A stretch of 64,000 nt of DNA from Nostoc sp. NOS(2021) (lineage in GTDB: Bacteria > Cyanobacteriota > Cyanobacteriia > Cyanobacteriales > Nostocaceae): the NCBI RefSeq assembly GCF_017115025.1, contig NZ_JABXKM010000329.1, positions 1-64,000 of the forward strand, in the 5' to 3' direction. The notes beneath the pieces were generated by a model, which was given only the letters and a program-made list of their open reading frames with translations, was not told the origin of the DNA and did no database searches. The position numbers and the translations under genes were made by a program. This document shows positions 1-8,744 of the stretch, piece after piece. Within the stretch, counting starts at the first letter, position 1, and every line of letters begins with the position of its first letter.

Positions 1-54
1 TGCCCAATGCCCAATGCCCAATGCCCAATGCCCAATGCCCAATGCCCAATGCCC
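1..54. repeat. TGCCCAA heptamer tandem repeat
   Basis: Seven exact copies of TGCCCAA plus a partial copy, cut by the left window edge. The same heptamer or its complement recurs at 4151-4184, 59970-59994 and 61470-61521. This matches the short tandemly repeated repetitive sequences known from heterocystous cyanobacteria. No coding role is seen. Confidence 0.9.
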
Positions 55-222
55 TTTTTTGTAAAGTTCATCAAATCTTCAGAAAGAAAAAGTTTGAGTG
101 GGGTTCTGAAAGAGCTAAAGTTTTGTTAAGATGCAATTGCTAGCAGTTTCTCAGCGAAATACACCTATCAGGGTGTGGAGAAATAAAAAGTACTAGCAGC
201 ACAAATTTCTCAAGGTGAAGCA

Positions 223-360
223 ATGACCACCTATATTTTTTTCGATGAAGCCCTACGAATGCTGACCAACGCCTATTTGATATCAGCAGTACTGTTAATA
301 GCAGCTTCTGGCATAGGTTTGGCGGTAATTGAAACGATAGAAAAGACAGGAGAACCTTAA
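223..360 (+). CDS. small single-span membrane protein (45 aa), function unknown
   Basis: A 45-residue reading frame that starts at ATG 223 with a well-placed ribosome site (AAGGTGA) about 5 bases upstream. It has one hydrophobic segment at about residues 18-35 (from AYLISAVLL through SGIGLAV) and a charged tail ending in EKTGEP. The size and layout resemble small cyanobacterial membrane proteins, such as small subunits of thylakoid complexes, but no specific family was recognised. It lies 180 bp upstream of a TerB-like gene on the same strand. An antisense frame over the same bases reads as low-complexity, Leu-rich and is probably spurious. The call rests on the ribosome site and the clean membrane segment. 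Confidence 0.45.
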   Translation: MTTYIFFDEALRMLTNAYLISAVLLIAASGIGLAVIETIEKTGEP

Positions 361-538
361 GTTTACAGATTGGCAGTGTAGTTCTTGCCAAAAACCATTG
401 GGTGCAAGTGTTCGCCGTGAAGAAATCCTGGGAACACTAAAGCATGAAAGTCTCACAGCGTTGCAGTCTTACCTGTAAATCCACCAAACACACAGGTAAC
501 TGTAACGCTATTGAGACCCTAAGCAAGGAGTTACTACA

Positions 539-985
539 ATGGGTCTATTCGACGCTGTGTTGGGCACAGAAAGCCAAACCCAAGCAGCACTCAATCCAGC
601 GGAAGCTTTTGCTGTCATTATCTTGACGGCAACAGCCTCAGACGGTTACCTTTCTGTTGAGCAAGCAAATTCTATCACTTCTGTGCTATCCCGGATGAAA
701 CTTTTTAAAAGTTATCCCCATGAGATGATGAACAGGCTGTTTGACAAAATCTTGGGCATTCTCCAGGGTGATGGTTTTAATGCTTTATTTAATGCAGCAA
801 AAGATTCTCTATCTCAAGACTTGCGGGAAGCAGCCTTTGCAGTAGCCACCGATTTAGTCCTAGCTGAAGGCATTGTCGCTGAAGAAGAAAAAAACTTCTT
901 AAATGATTTGTATCAAGCTTTAGGTGTTTCTAGTGAGATAGCAATACAAATTGTGCAAGTAATCTTGATTAAAAATCGGGCATAG
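539..985 (+). CDS. TerB-like (tellurite resistance TerB family) protein
   Basis: A 148-residue, mostly helical, acidic protein. It begins MGLFDAVLG and contains two similar helical halves: AFAVIILTATASDGYLS near residue 24 and AFAVATDLVLAEGIVAEEE near residue 100. In each half an Ala-rich helix is followed by an acidic turn, the pattern of the TerB fold, which may bind metal. No signal peptide or membrane span is visible, so it is probably cytoplasmic. The start is set by AAGGAG about 8 bases before ATG 539. A good terminator follows at 1038-1073, so it appears monocistronic. The family is linked to stress and tellurite phenotypes in other bacteria; the role in cyanobacteria is not known to me. 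Confidence 0.7.
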   Translation: MGLFDAVLGTESQTQAALNPAEAFAVIILTATASDGYLSVEQANSITSVLSRMKLFKSYPHEMMNRLFDKILGILQGDGFNALFNAAKDSLSQDLREAAFAVATDLVLAEGIVAEEEKNFLNDLYQALGVSSEIAIQIVQVILIKNRA

Positions 986-1037
986 GGCGATAAAACATAT
1001 CTCTAATTAAACTATACAAATAGCTTATAAACCAAGC

Positions 1038-1073
1038 GTGCCAAAGAAGCCTAACTCCTTTGGCACTATTTTT
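1038..1073 (+). terminator. rho-independent terminator after the TerB-like gene
   Basis: Perfect 9-bp stem GTGCCAAAG (1038-1046) and CTTTGGCAC (1058-1066), 11-nt loop, then TATTTTT. It lies about 50 bp after the stop of the upstream gene. Confidence 0.8.
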
Positions 1074-1195
1074 GGTGTTATTGTGACTAGGCTGAGATTT
1101 CTGACTTTTTTGAGAAGTCGCAAATCTTGTTGTTCAATGCAGTATTGTGTCATAATCCGATTTTATAATTTTGAACTTTAAATTGTAAATTACTT

Positions 1196-2551
1196 ATGCC
1201 TTGTTCTGCCACCCTAACCCAACTGGTTGAAGTTGTTTTGGCCCGGACTGTAAACTTATCTGAAGCTGCTTTAACACAAGTAAGTAGCGGTATCCAAACA
1301 GATAGCCGTACCCTGAAGCCGGGTGAAGTATTTGTAGCTTTACGGGGCGATAAGTTTGATGGACATGAATTTGTGCCAACTGCGATCGCAAAGGGTGCAA
1401 TAGCTGCAATTGTAGATTTTGAATACGAAAATCCTGGATTTCCGATATTACAGGTAAAAGACACCCTCAAGGCATATCAAAAAATTGGCAGATGGTGGCG
1501 CGATCGCTTTAACATTCCTGTAATTGGCGTCACAGGTTCGGTGGGTAAAACTACAACCAAAGAATTGATCGCCGCAGTTTTAGGAACAAAGGGACGAGTT
1601 CACAAAACTTATGAAAATTATAATAATGAAATCGGTGTCCCGAAAACTCTCCTAGAACTTGGCGCAGAAGATGACTACGCCGTGATTGAAATGGCGATGC
1701 GGGGTAGAGGACAAATTGCCGAACTGACGCAAATAGCGCGTCCGACAATTGGAGTGATTACCAATGTGGGGACGGCGCATATTGAGTTACTGGGTTCCGA
1801 AGAAGCGATCGCTCAGGCAAAATGTGAGTTATTAGCCGAAATGTCTGCTGATAGTGTGGCAATTCTCAACCACGATCATCCCCTATTAATTACCACGGCG
1901 GCTTCAGTTTGGCACGGAGAAGTTTTGACTTACGGCTTTTCTGGTGGGGATATTCAAGGGCAGTTAATTGATAACGAGACTGTGGAAGTCGCAGGAATCC
2001 AACTACCTCTGCCGTTGCCTGGTCGTCACAATGCGGCTAATTTCTTGGCAGCTTTAGCGGTGGCAAAGGTGTTGGGAATTGATTGGGCAAGCCTGAAAGC
2101 AGGTGTGGTGGTGGATATGCCCACAGGGCGATCGCAGCGATTTACTTTACCCAATGATGTGGTAATCTTAGATGAAACTTATAATGCTGCACCAGAAGCG
2201 ATGATCGCAGCATTGCAATTATTGGCAGACACACCCGGAAAGCGGAAGATTGCCGTATTGGGTGCAATGAAAGAATTGGGAGAGCGATCGCAGCAGTTGC
2301 ACCAGCGAGTGGGAGAAACAGTGCGAAAGTTGAATTTAGACGGCTTGTTGGTTTTGGTAGATGGACAAGATGCCGAAGCGATCGCCCTTAGTGCCGAAGG
2401 TATCCCATCGGAGTGCTTTGCAACTCATGCTGATTTAGTGGCTAGGTTGAAGACATTTGTGCAAGCAGGCGATCGTTTATTATTCAAAGCCGCCCATTCG
2501 GTGGGACTAGATCAGGTAGTCAATCAGTTACGTGCAGAATTTCCCAAATGA
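1196..2551 (+). CDS. murF: UDP-N-acetylmuramoyl-tripeptide--D-alanyl-D-alanine ligase
   Basis: Last cytoplasmic ligase of peptidoglycan precursor synthesis; adds D-Ala-D-Ala to UDP-MurNAc-tripeptide using ATP. The 451 residues have the usual three Mur-ligase parts: an N-terminal UDP-binding region with SGIQTDSRTLKPGEVFVAL near residues 31-49, a central ATPase with P-loop GSVGKTTT (114-121) followed by NYNNEIGVP (141-149), and a C-terminal domain with LDETYNAAPEAM. Length is normal for MurF. Start ATG 1196 is upstream of the first conserved block; no strong ribosome site is visible. The stop overlaps the start of the following GNAT gene by 4 bases (ATGA), so the two are probably translationally coupled. 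No cell-wall neighbours are present, as is usual in cyanobacteria where mur genes are dispersed. Confidence 0.95.
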   Translation: MPCSATLTQLVEVVLARTVNLSEAALTQVSSGIQTDSRTLKPGEVFVALRGDKFDGHEFVPTAIAKGAIAAIVDFEYENPGFPILQVKDTLKAYQKIGRWWRDRFNIPVIGVTGSVGKTTTKELIAAVLGTKGRVHKTYENYNNEIGVPKTLLELGAEDDYAVIEMAMRGRGQIAELTQIARPTIGVITNVGTAHIELLGSEEAIAQAKCELLAEMSADSVAILNHDHPLLITTAASVWHGEVLTYGFSGGDIQGQLIDNETVEVAGIQLPLPLPGRHNAANFLAALAVAKVLGIDWASLKAGVVVDMPTGRSQRFTLPNDVVILDETYNAAPEAMIAALQLLADTPGKRKIAVLGAMKELGERSQQLHQRVGETVRKLNLDGLLVLVDGQDAEAIALSAEGIPSECFATHADLVARLKTFVQAGDRLLFKAAHSVGLDQVVNQLRAEFPK

Positions 2552-3096
2552 ATCTACCGCTAGAAACCCAACGTCTCAGACTGCGAGACTTTGTAGAATC
2601 CGATTGGCAAGCGGTTCATAAATACGCTAGCGATCGTGAAGTTGTGCGTTATTTGACCTTTGGCCCTAATAGTGAAGAAGATACCAAGAATTTTTTGCAA
2701 AGAGAGATTTCATTGCAAGGCGAAGAACCCCGTCAGCATTTTGCCTTGGCAGTGACTTTACAACCCCAAAAGCAATTAATTGGTATCTGTCGCATATCTG
2801 TTAACGATACTGACAACAAAACAGGCTCTATTGGATACTCTTTCACTAAGGAATTTTGGGGACAAGGATACGCAACTGAAGCCGTAAAAGCAATTGTATC
2901 ATTTGGTTTTCAGGAGTTAGGCTTACATCGCATTTTTGCCACTTGTCACCCAGAAAACATTGCCTCAGAACGAGTTATGCAAAAAATCGGAATGCAGCAA
3001 GAAGGATATTTGCGAGAACACCATTGGATTAAGGGAGAATGGCGAGACTCTTGGCTATATGCCATCCTTGAGCATGAATGGAGAGGCGTTAAATGA
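2548..3096 (+). CDS. GNAT family N-acetyltransferase (RimJ/RimL type)
   Basis: A 182-residue acetyltransferase that begins with ETQRLRLRDF, typical of the RimJ/RimL branch. The acetyl-CoA pyrophosphate loop is WGQGYATEA (104-112). The C-terminal part, with HRIFATCHPENIASERVM and a GMQQEGYLREH segment, matches the family's conserved end. It probably acetylates an amino group on a protein or small molecule; the substrate cannot be told from sequence. Start ATG 2548 overlaps the murF stop by 4 bases, which suggests one transcript and coupled translation. No peptidoglycan-related function should be assumed from this position alone. Confidence 0.85.
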   Translation: MNLPLETQRLRLRDFVESDWQAVHKYASDREVVRYLTFGPNSEEDTKNFLQREISLQGEEPRQHFALAVTLQPQKQLIGICRISVNDTDNKTGSIGYSFTKEFWGQGYATEAVKAIVSFGFQELGLHRIFATCHPENIASERVMQKIGMQQEGYLREHHWIKGEWRDSWLYAILEHEWRGVK

Positions 3097-3136
3097 TGAT
3101 TTTCAGAAAATCTCACCAATAGACGCTCGATAGACT

Positions 3137-3466
3137 TCAGTTGGAAAGACTAGGGCTGTTACTGTAGCGTCTTTGAAAAAGAATTGCAGCCAAATTAGTT
3201 ACTAAACAGGTGATTGCTAGCCACAGCAAGATATAAGTAGGAGCCATCACCACGCCAATCAGGAACCAAGTATATACGTGCAGTATCATTACAGAAGCGA
3301 AAAAGCTGGCAATTCCAGCAGATTGCCACACTTGATGTGATGGGCGACGTAACGCTACCAGGCTGATCGTTAAAATTGTGACAAGCAAATTCGCTGGTAC
3401 GAGAAATGCACAAATACTTATGCAGTTGCCACGAGAGAAGTCAGCTAAGGTGTTAAAATCGAGCAT
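3137..3466 (-). CDS. small four-span membrane protein, function unknown
   Basis: 109 residues with about three to four hydrophobic segments (roughly residues 15-40, 47-70, 72-96) separated by short loops. It ends in a basic, Ser-rich tail (QRRYSNSPSLSN). No recognisable catalytic motif. Start ATG 3466 is followed by LDFNTLADFSRG; the ribosome site is weak. It is convergent with the GNAT gene, 40 bp apart. The hydrophobic pattern and codon use favour a real gene over a chance frame; no family was recognised. Confidence 0.6.
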   Translation of the reverse strand: MLDFNTLADFSRGNCISICAFLVPANLLVTILTISLVALRRPSHQVWQSAGIASFFASVMILHVYTWFLIGVVMAPTYILLWLAITCLVTNLAAILFQRRYSNSPSLSN

Positions 3467-3666
3467 TAATTTCTTGGGATAGATGTTAGATTTTTCAGAA
3501 TTTAATTTATTTTATAATAACGAAATTTATATTAATATATGAGTGAGTAATCACTTTGCAAATATAACATAAATTAAACTATTTAGTTGCGTTTTGATAC
3601 TACCAATAGTTAGTTAATTATAAAAATTTTGGATAAGTAGGGTGGAAAACACCCACCCTAGCTGAA

Positions 3667-4068
3667 TTAGCCTGGTAAAATTACCGTATCGATAATGTGT
3701 ACCACACCATTATCAGCTTCAATATCTGCTGCTAAAACTGTGGCATTTTTAACTTCAAAACCATCAGAAGAATCAATTTTAATGGGTGAACCTTCCACAG
3801 AATTAACCGTACCGAGTTGTGCCAAATCAGCTTGTAGCAGCTTTCCTGGAACGACATGATACTTTAAAATCCGCGTCAGCTGGGGAATATTCTGTAACAG
3901 AGTTTGGATAGTTCCTGCTGGTAACTTGGCAAAAGCATCGTCATTTGGTGCAAAGACAGTGAACGGGCCAGGACTTTTTAATGTTTCTACTAAACCAGCA
4001 GCTTGTACAGCCGCCACCAGTGTTTTGAAAGACTCAGCACTAACTGCAATATCAACAATATCAGCCAT
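3667..4068 (-). CDS. fasciclin (FAS1) domain protein
   Basis: 133 residues forming a single FAS1 domain. The two conserved boxes are visible: [15 protein letters not shown] (near residue 36) and the C-terminal [13 protein letters not shown] (121-133), with a central [10 protein letters not shown]. There is no signal peptide, unlike many fasciclin proteins that act in adhesion outside the cell, so this form is either cytoplasmic or exported by another route. The start ATG 4068 is preceded by an AGGTAAG element. Cyanobacteria commonly carry several such short FAS1 proteins; their role is not established. The gene stands alone between AT-rich DNA and a TGCCCAA repeat. Confidence 0.9.
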   Translation of the reverse strand: MADIVDIAVSAESFKTLVAAVQAAGLVETLKSPGPFTVFAPNDDAFAKLPAGTIQTLLQNIPQLTRILKYHVVPGKLLQADLAQLGTVNSVEGSPIKIDSSDGFEVKNATVLAADIEADNGVVHIIDTVILPG

Positions 4069-4150
4069 ATATCTTACCTAAATCTCTGCAAAAGATTTTA
4101 AAGGATAATAAACCTATTTAATGAGTGGCAGAGGAGAATAATTAATAAGC

Positions 4151-4184
4151 AATGCCCAATGCCCAATGCCCAATGCCCAATGCC
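4151..4184. repeat. TGCCCAA heptamer repeat
   Basis: Nearly five copies of the same heptamer as at 1-54, between the fasciclin gene and trmFO. Confidence 0.85.
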
Positions 4185-4186
4185 AA

Positions 4187-5503
4187 TTAATTATGATTAG
4201 CTTTCCAGTTTGTTAGATCAGTTAAAGAGCGATCGCGGTAACGTCCATAACGCTCCTGCTTACTTTTGATTTTCGCACCCAGTTCGGGAAAAATCCCAAA
4301 GTTGGGCGGCATTGGTTGGAAATGCTTCGGCGAAGCGGAACTAATAAATTCCAATAACGCACCCATCATTGTTGTAGGTGGTAAAATCAAAGGTTCTTTA
4401 CCCAAAGCTAGCCGCGCTGCATTAATTCCCGCCAAGCAACCACCCGCAGCCGCAGCAGTGTAGCCTTCAGTACCAATCAACTGTCCAGCTGCTAACAATG
4501 TCGGACGCTCTTTAAATTGCAGAGTCGGATGCATTAACTGGGGAGCATTAATAAAAGTGTTGCGGTGCATCACTCCCAGCCGCACAAACTCCGCCTTTTC
4601 CAAACTTGGGATTAGCTGAAATATTCGCTTTTGCTCACCCCAACGCAGGTTAGTTTGAAATCCTACCATATTCCACAGTTGACCGGCTTTATCTTCTTGG
4701 CGCAACTGCACTACAGCATAAGGACGTTCCCCTGTGCGAGTATCTGACAATCCCACTGGCTTTAGTGGGCCATAGCGCATGGTATCTTCCCCGCGCTGTG
4801 CGAGTTCTTCTATGGGTAAACAAGCTTCAAAAAATTTCGCCGTTTCCCGTTCAAAACCCTTGAGTTCTGTTTGTTCAGCTTTACAAAGTTCTTCTCGAAA
4901 CTGCAAGTACTGCTCTTTATTCATTGGGCAGTTGAGATAAGCGGCTTCACCTTTGTCATAACGTGATGCCATAAAAGCAACGTCACGGTTAATCGATTCT
5001 CCGACAATAATCGGACTAGCCGCATCAAAAAAGCTGAGGTATTCCATCCCGGTAAAGCGGCGCAAATCTTCGGCTAAGTCGGGGCTGGTTAAAGGCCCAG
5101 TCGCCAAAACCACAATTCCTTCTGGAATCGCAGACACTTCACCTCTGCGAAATTCAATTAAAGGATGATGTGCTAAAGTTTGAGTTAAGTCTTGGCCAAA
5201 TTGTCCCCTATCGACGGCTAGCGCCCCACCCGCAGGTACGGCGTGTTCATCAGCTTTAGAAATGACGATCGAACCCAGTTGGCGTAACTCTTCGTGCAAT
5301 AATCCAGCTGCGCGATCGCTTGCCATTGCCCCAAAGGAATTACTACACACTAATTCTGCCAAATGTTCTGTATGATGAGCAGGACTGAAGCGCTTTGGAC
5401 GCATTTCATGCAGAATTACAGGCACTCCAGCTTGGGCTATTTGCCAAGCTGCTTCTGTCCCAGCTAGTCCACCTCCAATTACTTGTATCGGTTGTTGTTC
5501 CAT
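4187..5503 (-). CDS. trmFO: methylenetetrahydrofolate-tRNA-(uracil-5-)-methyltransferase TrmFO
   Basis: Flavoprotein that makes 5-methyluridine at position 54 of the tRNA T-loop, using methylene-tetrahydrofolate as carbon donor and FADH2/NAD(P)H as reductant. The 438-residue sequence starts with the FAD-binding [12 protein letters not shown] (10-20). Cys53 in VCSNSFGA and Cys228 in FFEACLPIE match the two cysteines known to matter in the Bacillus subtilis enzyme. The C-terminal [12 protein letters not shown] block and the LLEFISS segment are also family-typical. Length is standard. Start ATG 5503 has no strong ribosome site. It is a single gene, with unrelated neighbours. Confidence 0.95.
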   Translation of the reverse strand: MEQQPIQVIGGGLAGTEAAWQIAQAGVPVILHEMRPKRFSPAHHTEHLAELVCSNSFGAMASDRAAGLLHEELRQLGSIVISKADEHAVPAGGALAVDRGQFGQDLTQTLAHHPLIEFRRGEVSAIPEGIVVLATGPLTSPDLAEDLRRFTGMEYLSFFDAASPIIVGESINRDVAFMASRYDKGEAAYLNCPMNKEQYLQFREELCKAEQTELKGFERETAKFFEACLPIEELAQRGEDTMRYGPLKPVGLSDTRTGERPYAVVQLRQEDKAGQLWNMVGFQTNLRWGEQKRIFQLIPSLEKAEFVRLGVMHRNTFINAPQLMHPTLQFKERPTLLAAGQLIGTEGYTAAAAGGCLAGINAARLALGKEPLILPPTTMMGALLEFISSASPKHFQPMPPNFGIFPELGAKIKSKQERYGRYRDRSLTDLTNWKANHN

Positions 5504-5608
5504 AGTTAAATTTTTAGTTACCTATATTATAAGTATCCATCAGCATCAGCGCTAGGACGTATCAACAACTAGGGCGTTTTCAGCATAACGCACCATCAAC
5601 AGCAGCAA

Positions 5609-6367
5609 TTACAAATTATCTGTGTCAATTCCCTTTTGTTTGAGTTTAGCTAACAATTCTTGATAGCGATCGCGCTCTTTTTCTAATTCTTGTAAAGCCG
5701 CTTCCTTTTCTTGTGAAGCCGCTTCTAATTCTTGTAAAGCTGCTTCCTTTGCTTGACGTTCCCGTTCTGCACGTTGGCGTTCTTGTTCCCGTAACTGGTC
5801 AATTTCTAAGGGGCTTAAAAACTTTTGTCCGGTGGGAGAAACAATTTCCAGGGTATCCGCTGTTAGTTGAAAACGGATTCCCAAACGCGGACTTACCCAG
5901 CCATTCATCTCTTCGATAACTTCAAAACTATCCCCAGAACTGAGCAAGCCATTTAAATCGTTCTTATCAGGATCATAAATATAATATTCTTCCACGCCGT
6001 AACGCTGGTAAAACTGCAATTTTTTGGCCATTTCTTTGAGGGTGTTACCTGGCGATAGAATTTCAAATACTACCTGTGGTGGTATATTATCTTCATTCCA
6101 CTGTAAATAGGAACTCCGTTTTCCTTTTGGTCTGCCAAAGACTACCATCGTATCGGGCGCTTGTTTAATATTAGGGTTTCCTTGAACTGGATACCAAAAC
6201 AAATCTCCGGCGATAAATACATCAGCTGGCGATGCAAATAAGATTTCTAAATTTTCTTTAATTTTGACAATCCATGCAAATTGTTCTGTATTATCCGCCA
6301 TTGGCTGTCCGTCGCTTTCTGGGTAGATGACTTCGATGGTGGTTTCTGGTGTGACTTGTTGTACCAT
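5609..6367 (-). CDS. Uma2 family (DUF820) nuclease-like protein with C-terminal coiled coil
   Basis: 252 residues from ATG 6367, which is preceded by GGAGG with ideal spacing; a start 20 codons further upstream (6427) has no such site, so the shorter form is preferred. The first 180 residues form a PD-(D/E)XK nuclease fold: Asp72 in APDTMVV and Glu102 in VVFEILSPG sit where the catalytic acids do. Residues 190-246 are a charged heptad-rich coiled coil with repeats of the type QELEAASQEKEAALQELEKE. The family is hugely expanded in cyanobacteria and is often called putative restriction endonuclease, but its activity and target are uncertain. A second member lies 550 bp away at 6921-7721. Confidence 0.85.
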   Translation of the reverse strand: MVQQVTPETTIEVIYPESDGQPMADNTEQFAWIVKIKENLEILFASPADVFIAGDLFWYPVQGNPNIKQAPDTMVVFGRPKGKRSSYLQWNEDNIPPQVVFEILSPGNTLKEMAKKLQFYQRYGVEEYYIYDPDKNDLNGLLSSGDSFEVIEEMNGWVSPRLGIRFQLTADTLEIVSPTGQKFLSPLEIDQLREQERQRAERERQAKEAALQELEAASQEKEAALQELEKERDRYQELLAKLKQKGIDTDNL

Positions 6368-6496
6368 TGCTGCACCTCCAAGTATGGGGTTTTTAGCTGA
6401 GATTTCTAGTTGAGATCGCGATCGCATTCATATTGATTTTACCTATAAGTAAGTCGGCGATAAAATTTTAGCGATGTCACAATTGAGGAACAGACA

Positions 6497-6688
6497 ATCA
6501 ACCCAACCAATGAACAAGCACAAGCTTGTGTGCGAGTCTGCCAAATGTTGTCCAATACCTATCGGAATGTTGAGTTATTCCGTTTTGACGACCAAACCAG
6601 AGTTGTGTTTATTTTTGTGAACGAGGAACTTCAAATCATCGTACCCCCTAATGGAGATTGGAGGTTTTTAGATGCGACCGAACTTTGA
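6497..6688 (+). CDS. DUF6888-like small protein, no standard start codon
   Basis: An open frame of 63 codons that reads NPTNEQAQACVRVCQML, then SNTYRNVELFRF, and ends GDWRFLDATEL. This resembles the cyanobacterial DUF6888 family, which is usually found directly upstream of DUF6887, exactly as here. The frame has no ATG, GTG or TTG near the expected start. The best candidate is ATC 6497, 8 bases after TTGAGGA; ATT 6482 is another. Either a rare start codon is used or the start has been lost by mutation. The last 17 bases overlap the next gene, which suggests coupling. These pairs may be toxin-antitoxin-like, but I know of no proof. Confidence 0.5.
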   Translation: MNPTNEQAQACVRVCQMLSNTYRNVELFRFDDQTRVVFIFVNEELQIIVPPNGDWRFLDATEL

Positions 6689-6917
6689 GACAATGACAAA
6701 CAAGGAACTGATAGCTTACGCGCTTGCACACCGGGACGATGTAGAGCCTTTGCGTGTATTGTATAGCCGCCGCACTCCAGACTCGGAAGCAACATGGTAT
6801 GGGCCAATGGTGACAACAGACGGTACACCAATAGAAGAAAATATTCGCATAGCAGAAGAAGCAATTAAGCAGCGCATTGAGCAAGCAAATAAAAGAAAGC
6901 AAGATTCTCAAAGTTAA
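6672..6917 (+). CDS. DUF6887-like small protein
   Basis: 81 residues starting MRPNFETMTNKELIAYALAH, typical of the small cyanobacterial family DUF6887. The middle is poorly conserved (YSRRTPDSEATWYGPM) and the tail is a charged helix, EAIKQRIEQANKRK. Start ATG 6672 has a strong GGAGG site (6656-6660) that lies inside the upstream DUF6888-like frame, so translation of the two is linked. It ends 3 bases before the convergent Uma2 gene. No catalytic motif is visible. Confidence 0.75.
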   Translation: MRPNFETMTNKELIAYALAHRDDVEPLRVLYSRRTPDSEATWYGPMVTTDGTPIEENIRIAEEAIKQRIEQANKRKQDSQS

Positions 6918-6920
6918 AGC

Positions 6921-7721
6921 TTATTCGTCAGGATTCACACCCATGTCTCTCAGTCTTTGCGCCAAGCGTTCACCCCGTTGACGTTCCTGGTCTAACAATA
7001 ACTCCGCCTGCTGTAACTGTTGTTGAGCTTGTTCTTTTTGCTGTCTCTCCAAATCTGCTCTTTCTTCACCAGAGAGTAATAAATTTCCCAGATCATCCCA
7101 CCAACGCAACCAAGGTAATTCCAGATTTTGATAGCGACCTTGCCAAATACCTAACTCTACACCAAGAGCGTTGATGGGGTAATGTCCTCGTTCGTTTTCT
7201 ATGACTAGTTCATAGTGGTCTTCTATTAGGTGATACACTTCTACGCGACTGCGACGCACTTCGTAAATGCCATAAAAGGCAGGTCGAATTGCTTGCTCGT
7301 AAACCCAAAATTTTCCCGTCCAAGAAGTTTTGTCACGTTCTTCTGAACCATCACCCGATACAAACTCCAATACAATCAAAGGTGGGATAATTTCTTGCCA
7401 TAATACATAAGAACGTCGTGTTTGACCCTTTAAAAGTGGTGGCACATTAGGCACATAAAACCAGTCTGGTGCTTCTGCACCTCTTTGTGGCGGGTCAGTT
7501 ATCCGCCAATAAATGCCAGAATCTTGACCAATGCAATAATTACCTTCTGGATGACGCTTTTGTAATATTGGTTGAATCGAATCTGTGAGTAAAATGCTTT
7601 GGGGATGTTCTTGGAAATTTTTGCCTCCGGCACGCTCCGCGAACACAAATGTGCCGTCAGACTCAGGTAACTGAGTATGGTCTGGTAAGGTAGTTGGCAG
7701 TATTTCAGGTGTAGTAGTCAT
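6921..7721 (-). CDS. Uma2 family (DUF820) nuclease-like protein
   Basis: 266 residues with the same plan as the gene at 5609-6367 but from a different subfamily. The nuclease-like core carries Asp86 in EAPDWFYVPNVPP and Glu119 in IVLEFVSGDGSEERD; a WTGKFWVYEQAIRPAFYGIY block follows. The last 45 residues are a Gln/Glu-rich coiled coil ending GERLAQRLRDMGVNPDE, a tail seen in many cyanobacterial Uma2 proteins. Start ATG 7721 follows a run of AGGGAAT repeats, so the upstream region is repetitive. Function unknown beyond the fold. Confidence 0.85.
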   Translation of the reverse strand: MTTTPEILPTTLPDHTQLPESDGTFVFAERAGGKNFQEHPQSILLTDSIQPILQKRHPEGNYCIGQDSGIYWRITDPPQRGAEAPDWFYVPNVPPLLKGQTRRSYVLWQEIIPPLIVLEFVSGDGSEERDKTSWTGKFWVYEQAIRPAFYGIYEVRRSRVEVYHLIEDHYELVIENERGHYPINALGVELGIWQGRYQNLELPWLRWWDDLGNLLLSGEERADLERQQKEQAQQQLQQAELLLDQERQRGERLAQRLRDMGVNPDE

Positions 7722-7727
7722 AGAAAT

Positions 7728-7804
7728 TAGGGAATAGGGAATAGGGAATAGGGAATAGGGAATAAAGAATAGGGAATAAAGAATAGGGAATAAAGAATAG
7801 GGAA
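7728..7804. repeat. AGGGAAT short tandem repeat
   Basis: About ten copies of AGGGAAT and its variant AAAGAAT in tandem, between the Uma2 gene and panB. It is another heptamer repeat of the cyanobacterial type. Confidence 0.85.
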
Positions 7805-7844
7805 AGAGTTTTTCCCAGTTCCTAGTTCCCAGTCCCTTTATTTA

Positions 7845-8615
7845 TTATGGAAATTTCCGATCGCGCACTTCTAGGGCATAATCTTGCACAGCTTTAGTAA
7901 TCGTCTCCCGCAAGTTTGTATAAACTTTGGCAAATGGTGGATGCTTCTCTGTAAGTCCGATGACATCTGAAGTAACTAAAACCTGTCCATCGCAGTGAAT
8001 TCCTGCACCGATACCAATTGTCGGAATGCTCAGTTTTTGTGTAATCTGCATTGCTAAATCTGCGGGGATATGCTCTAACACTAAAGAAAATACACCAGCT
8101 TGTTCGAGAGCGATCGCTTCATTTAAAATTCTTTCTCCCGTTTCCTGGCTTTTTCCCTGTTGTCGTAAACCAAGTTGATGTATTGATTGCGGTGTCAAAC
8201 CCACATGACCCATTACCGGAATTCCGGCTTCTACTAAACGAGTCACAGTTTCTGCGATCGCTGGATAGCCACCTTCTAATTTTACCGCTTGAGCGCCTGT
8301 TTCCTTCAGTACCCGCCCAGCTGAGTGCATCGCTTGCTGGAGACTTTCTTGATAGGTCAAAAATGGTAAATCTACAACCACTAATGCGCGTTTAACTCCT
8401 CGACGCACAGATTTGGCGTGGTATATCATCTCATCCAAAGTTATGGGCAGTGTTGTTTCATACCCTAGAACTACTGCCATAGAGTCACCCACGAGGATTA
8501 AGTCTACACCAGCTGCATCGAGGAGTTGAGCGATCGCATAATCCCAGGCGGTCAACGCCACAATTGAACGTCCCTGTTGTTTCCATTGAATTAATTGCTG
8601 GGTAGTGATTGCCAT
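7845..8615 (-). CDS. panB: 3-methyl-2-oxobutanoate hydroxymethyltransferase
   Basis: First committed step of pantothenate and coenzyme A synthesis: transfers a hydroxymethyl group from methylene-tetrahydrofolate to 2-oxoisovalerate, giving ketopantoate. 256 residues, normal length. Metal-binding [11 protein letters not shown] (42-52) and Asp83 in VVDLPF are present, as are [19 protein letters not shown] and IPTIGIGAG. The catalytic Glu is in LEHIPADLA. The start is ATG 8615; the ribosome site is not clear. It is a lone gene, with no panC alongside. Flanking DNA on both sides is short tandem repeat. Confidence 0.95.
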   Translation of the reverse strand: MAITTQQLIQWKQQGRSIVALTAWDYAIAQLLDAAGVDLILVGDSMAVVLGYETTLPITLDEMIYHAKSVRRGVKRALVVVDLPFLTYQESLQQAMHSAGRVLKETGAQAVKLEGGYPAIAETVTRLVEAGIPVMGHVGLTPQSIHQLGLRQQGKSQETGERILNEAIALEQAGVFSLVLEHIPADLAMQITQKLSIPTIGIGAGIHCDGQVLVTSDVIGLTEKHPPFAKVYTNLRETITKAVQDYALEVRDRKFP

Positions 8616-8620
8616 TTTTT

Positions 8621-8740
8621 GAGTGCTGAGTAGTGCTGAGTGAGGAGTGAGGAGTAAGGAGTCAGGAGTCAGGAGTCAGGAGTTTTGAATTTAAAAATTC
8701 TTTAACTTATAATTCCTAACTCCTAACTCCTAACTCTTAA
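8621..8740. repeat. heptamer repeats in inverted arrangement (GGAGTCA and CTAACTC types)
   Basis: Left block 8621-8684 holds repeats of GAGTGAG and GGAGTCA. The right block 8708-8740 holds CCTAACT repeats on the opposite strand, so a transcript could fold into an imperfect hairpin. It separates panB from the propeller gene. Confidence 0.7.
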
Positions 8741-8744
8741 CTAA

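Noticed and set aside
140-391. Minus-strand frame of 83 codons
   Set aside because: Leu/Ser-rich and without a ribosome site; the opposite strand has a better small gene with a good site.
8051-8395. Plus-strand frame of 114 codons
   Set aside because: Antisense to panB, which has all family motifs.
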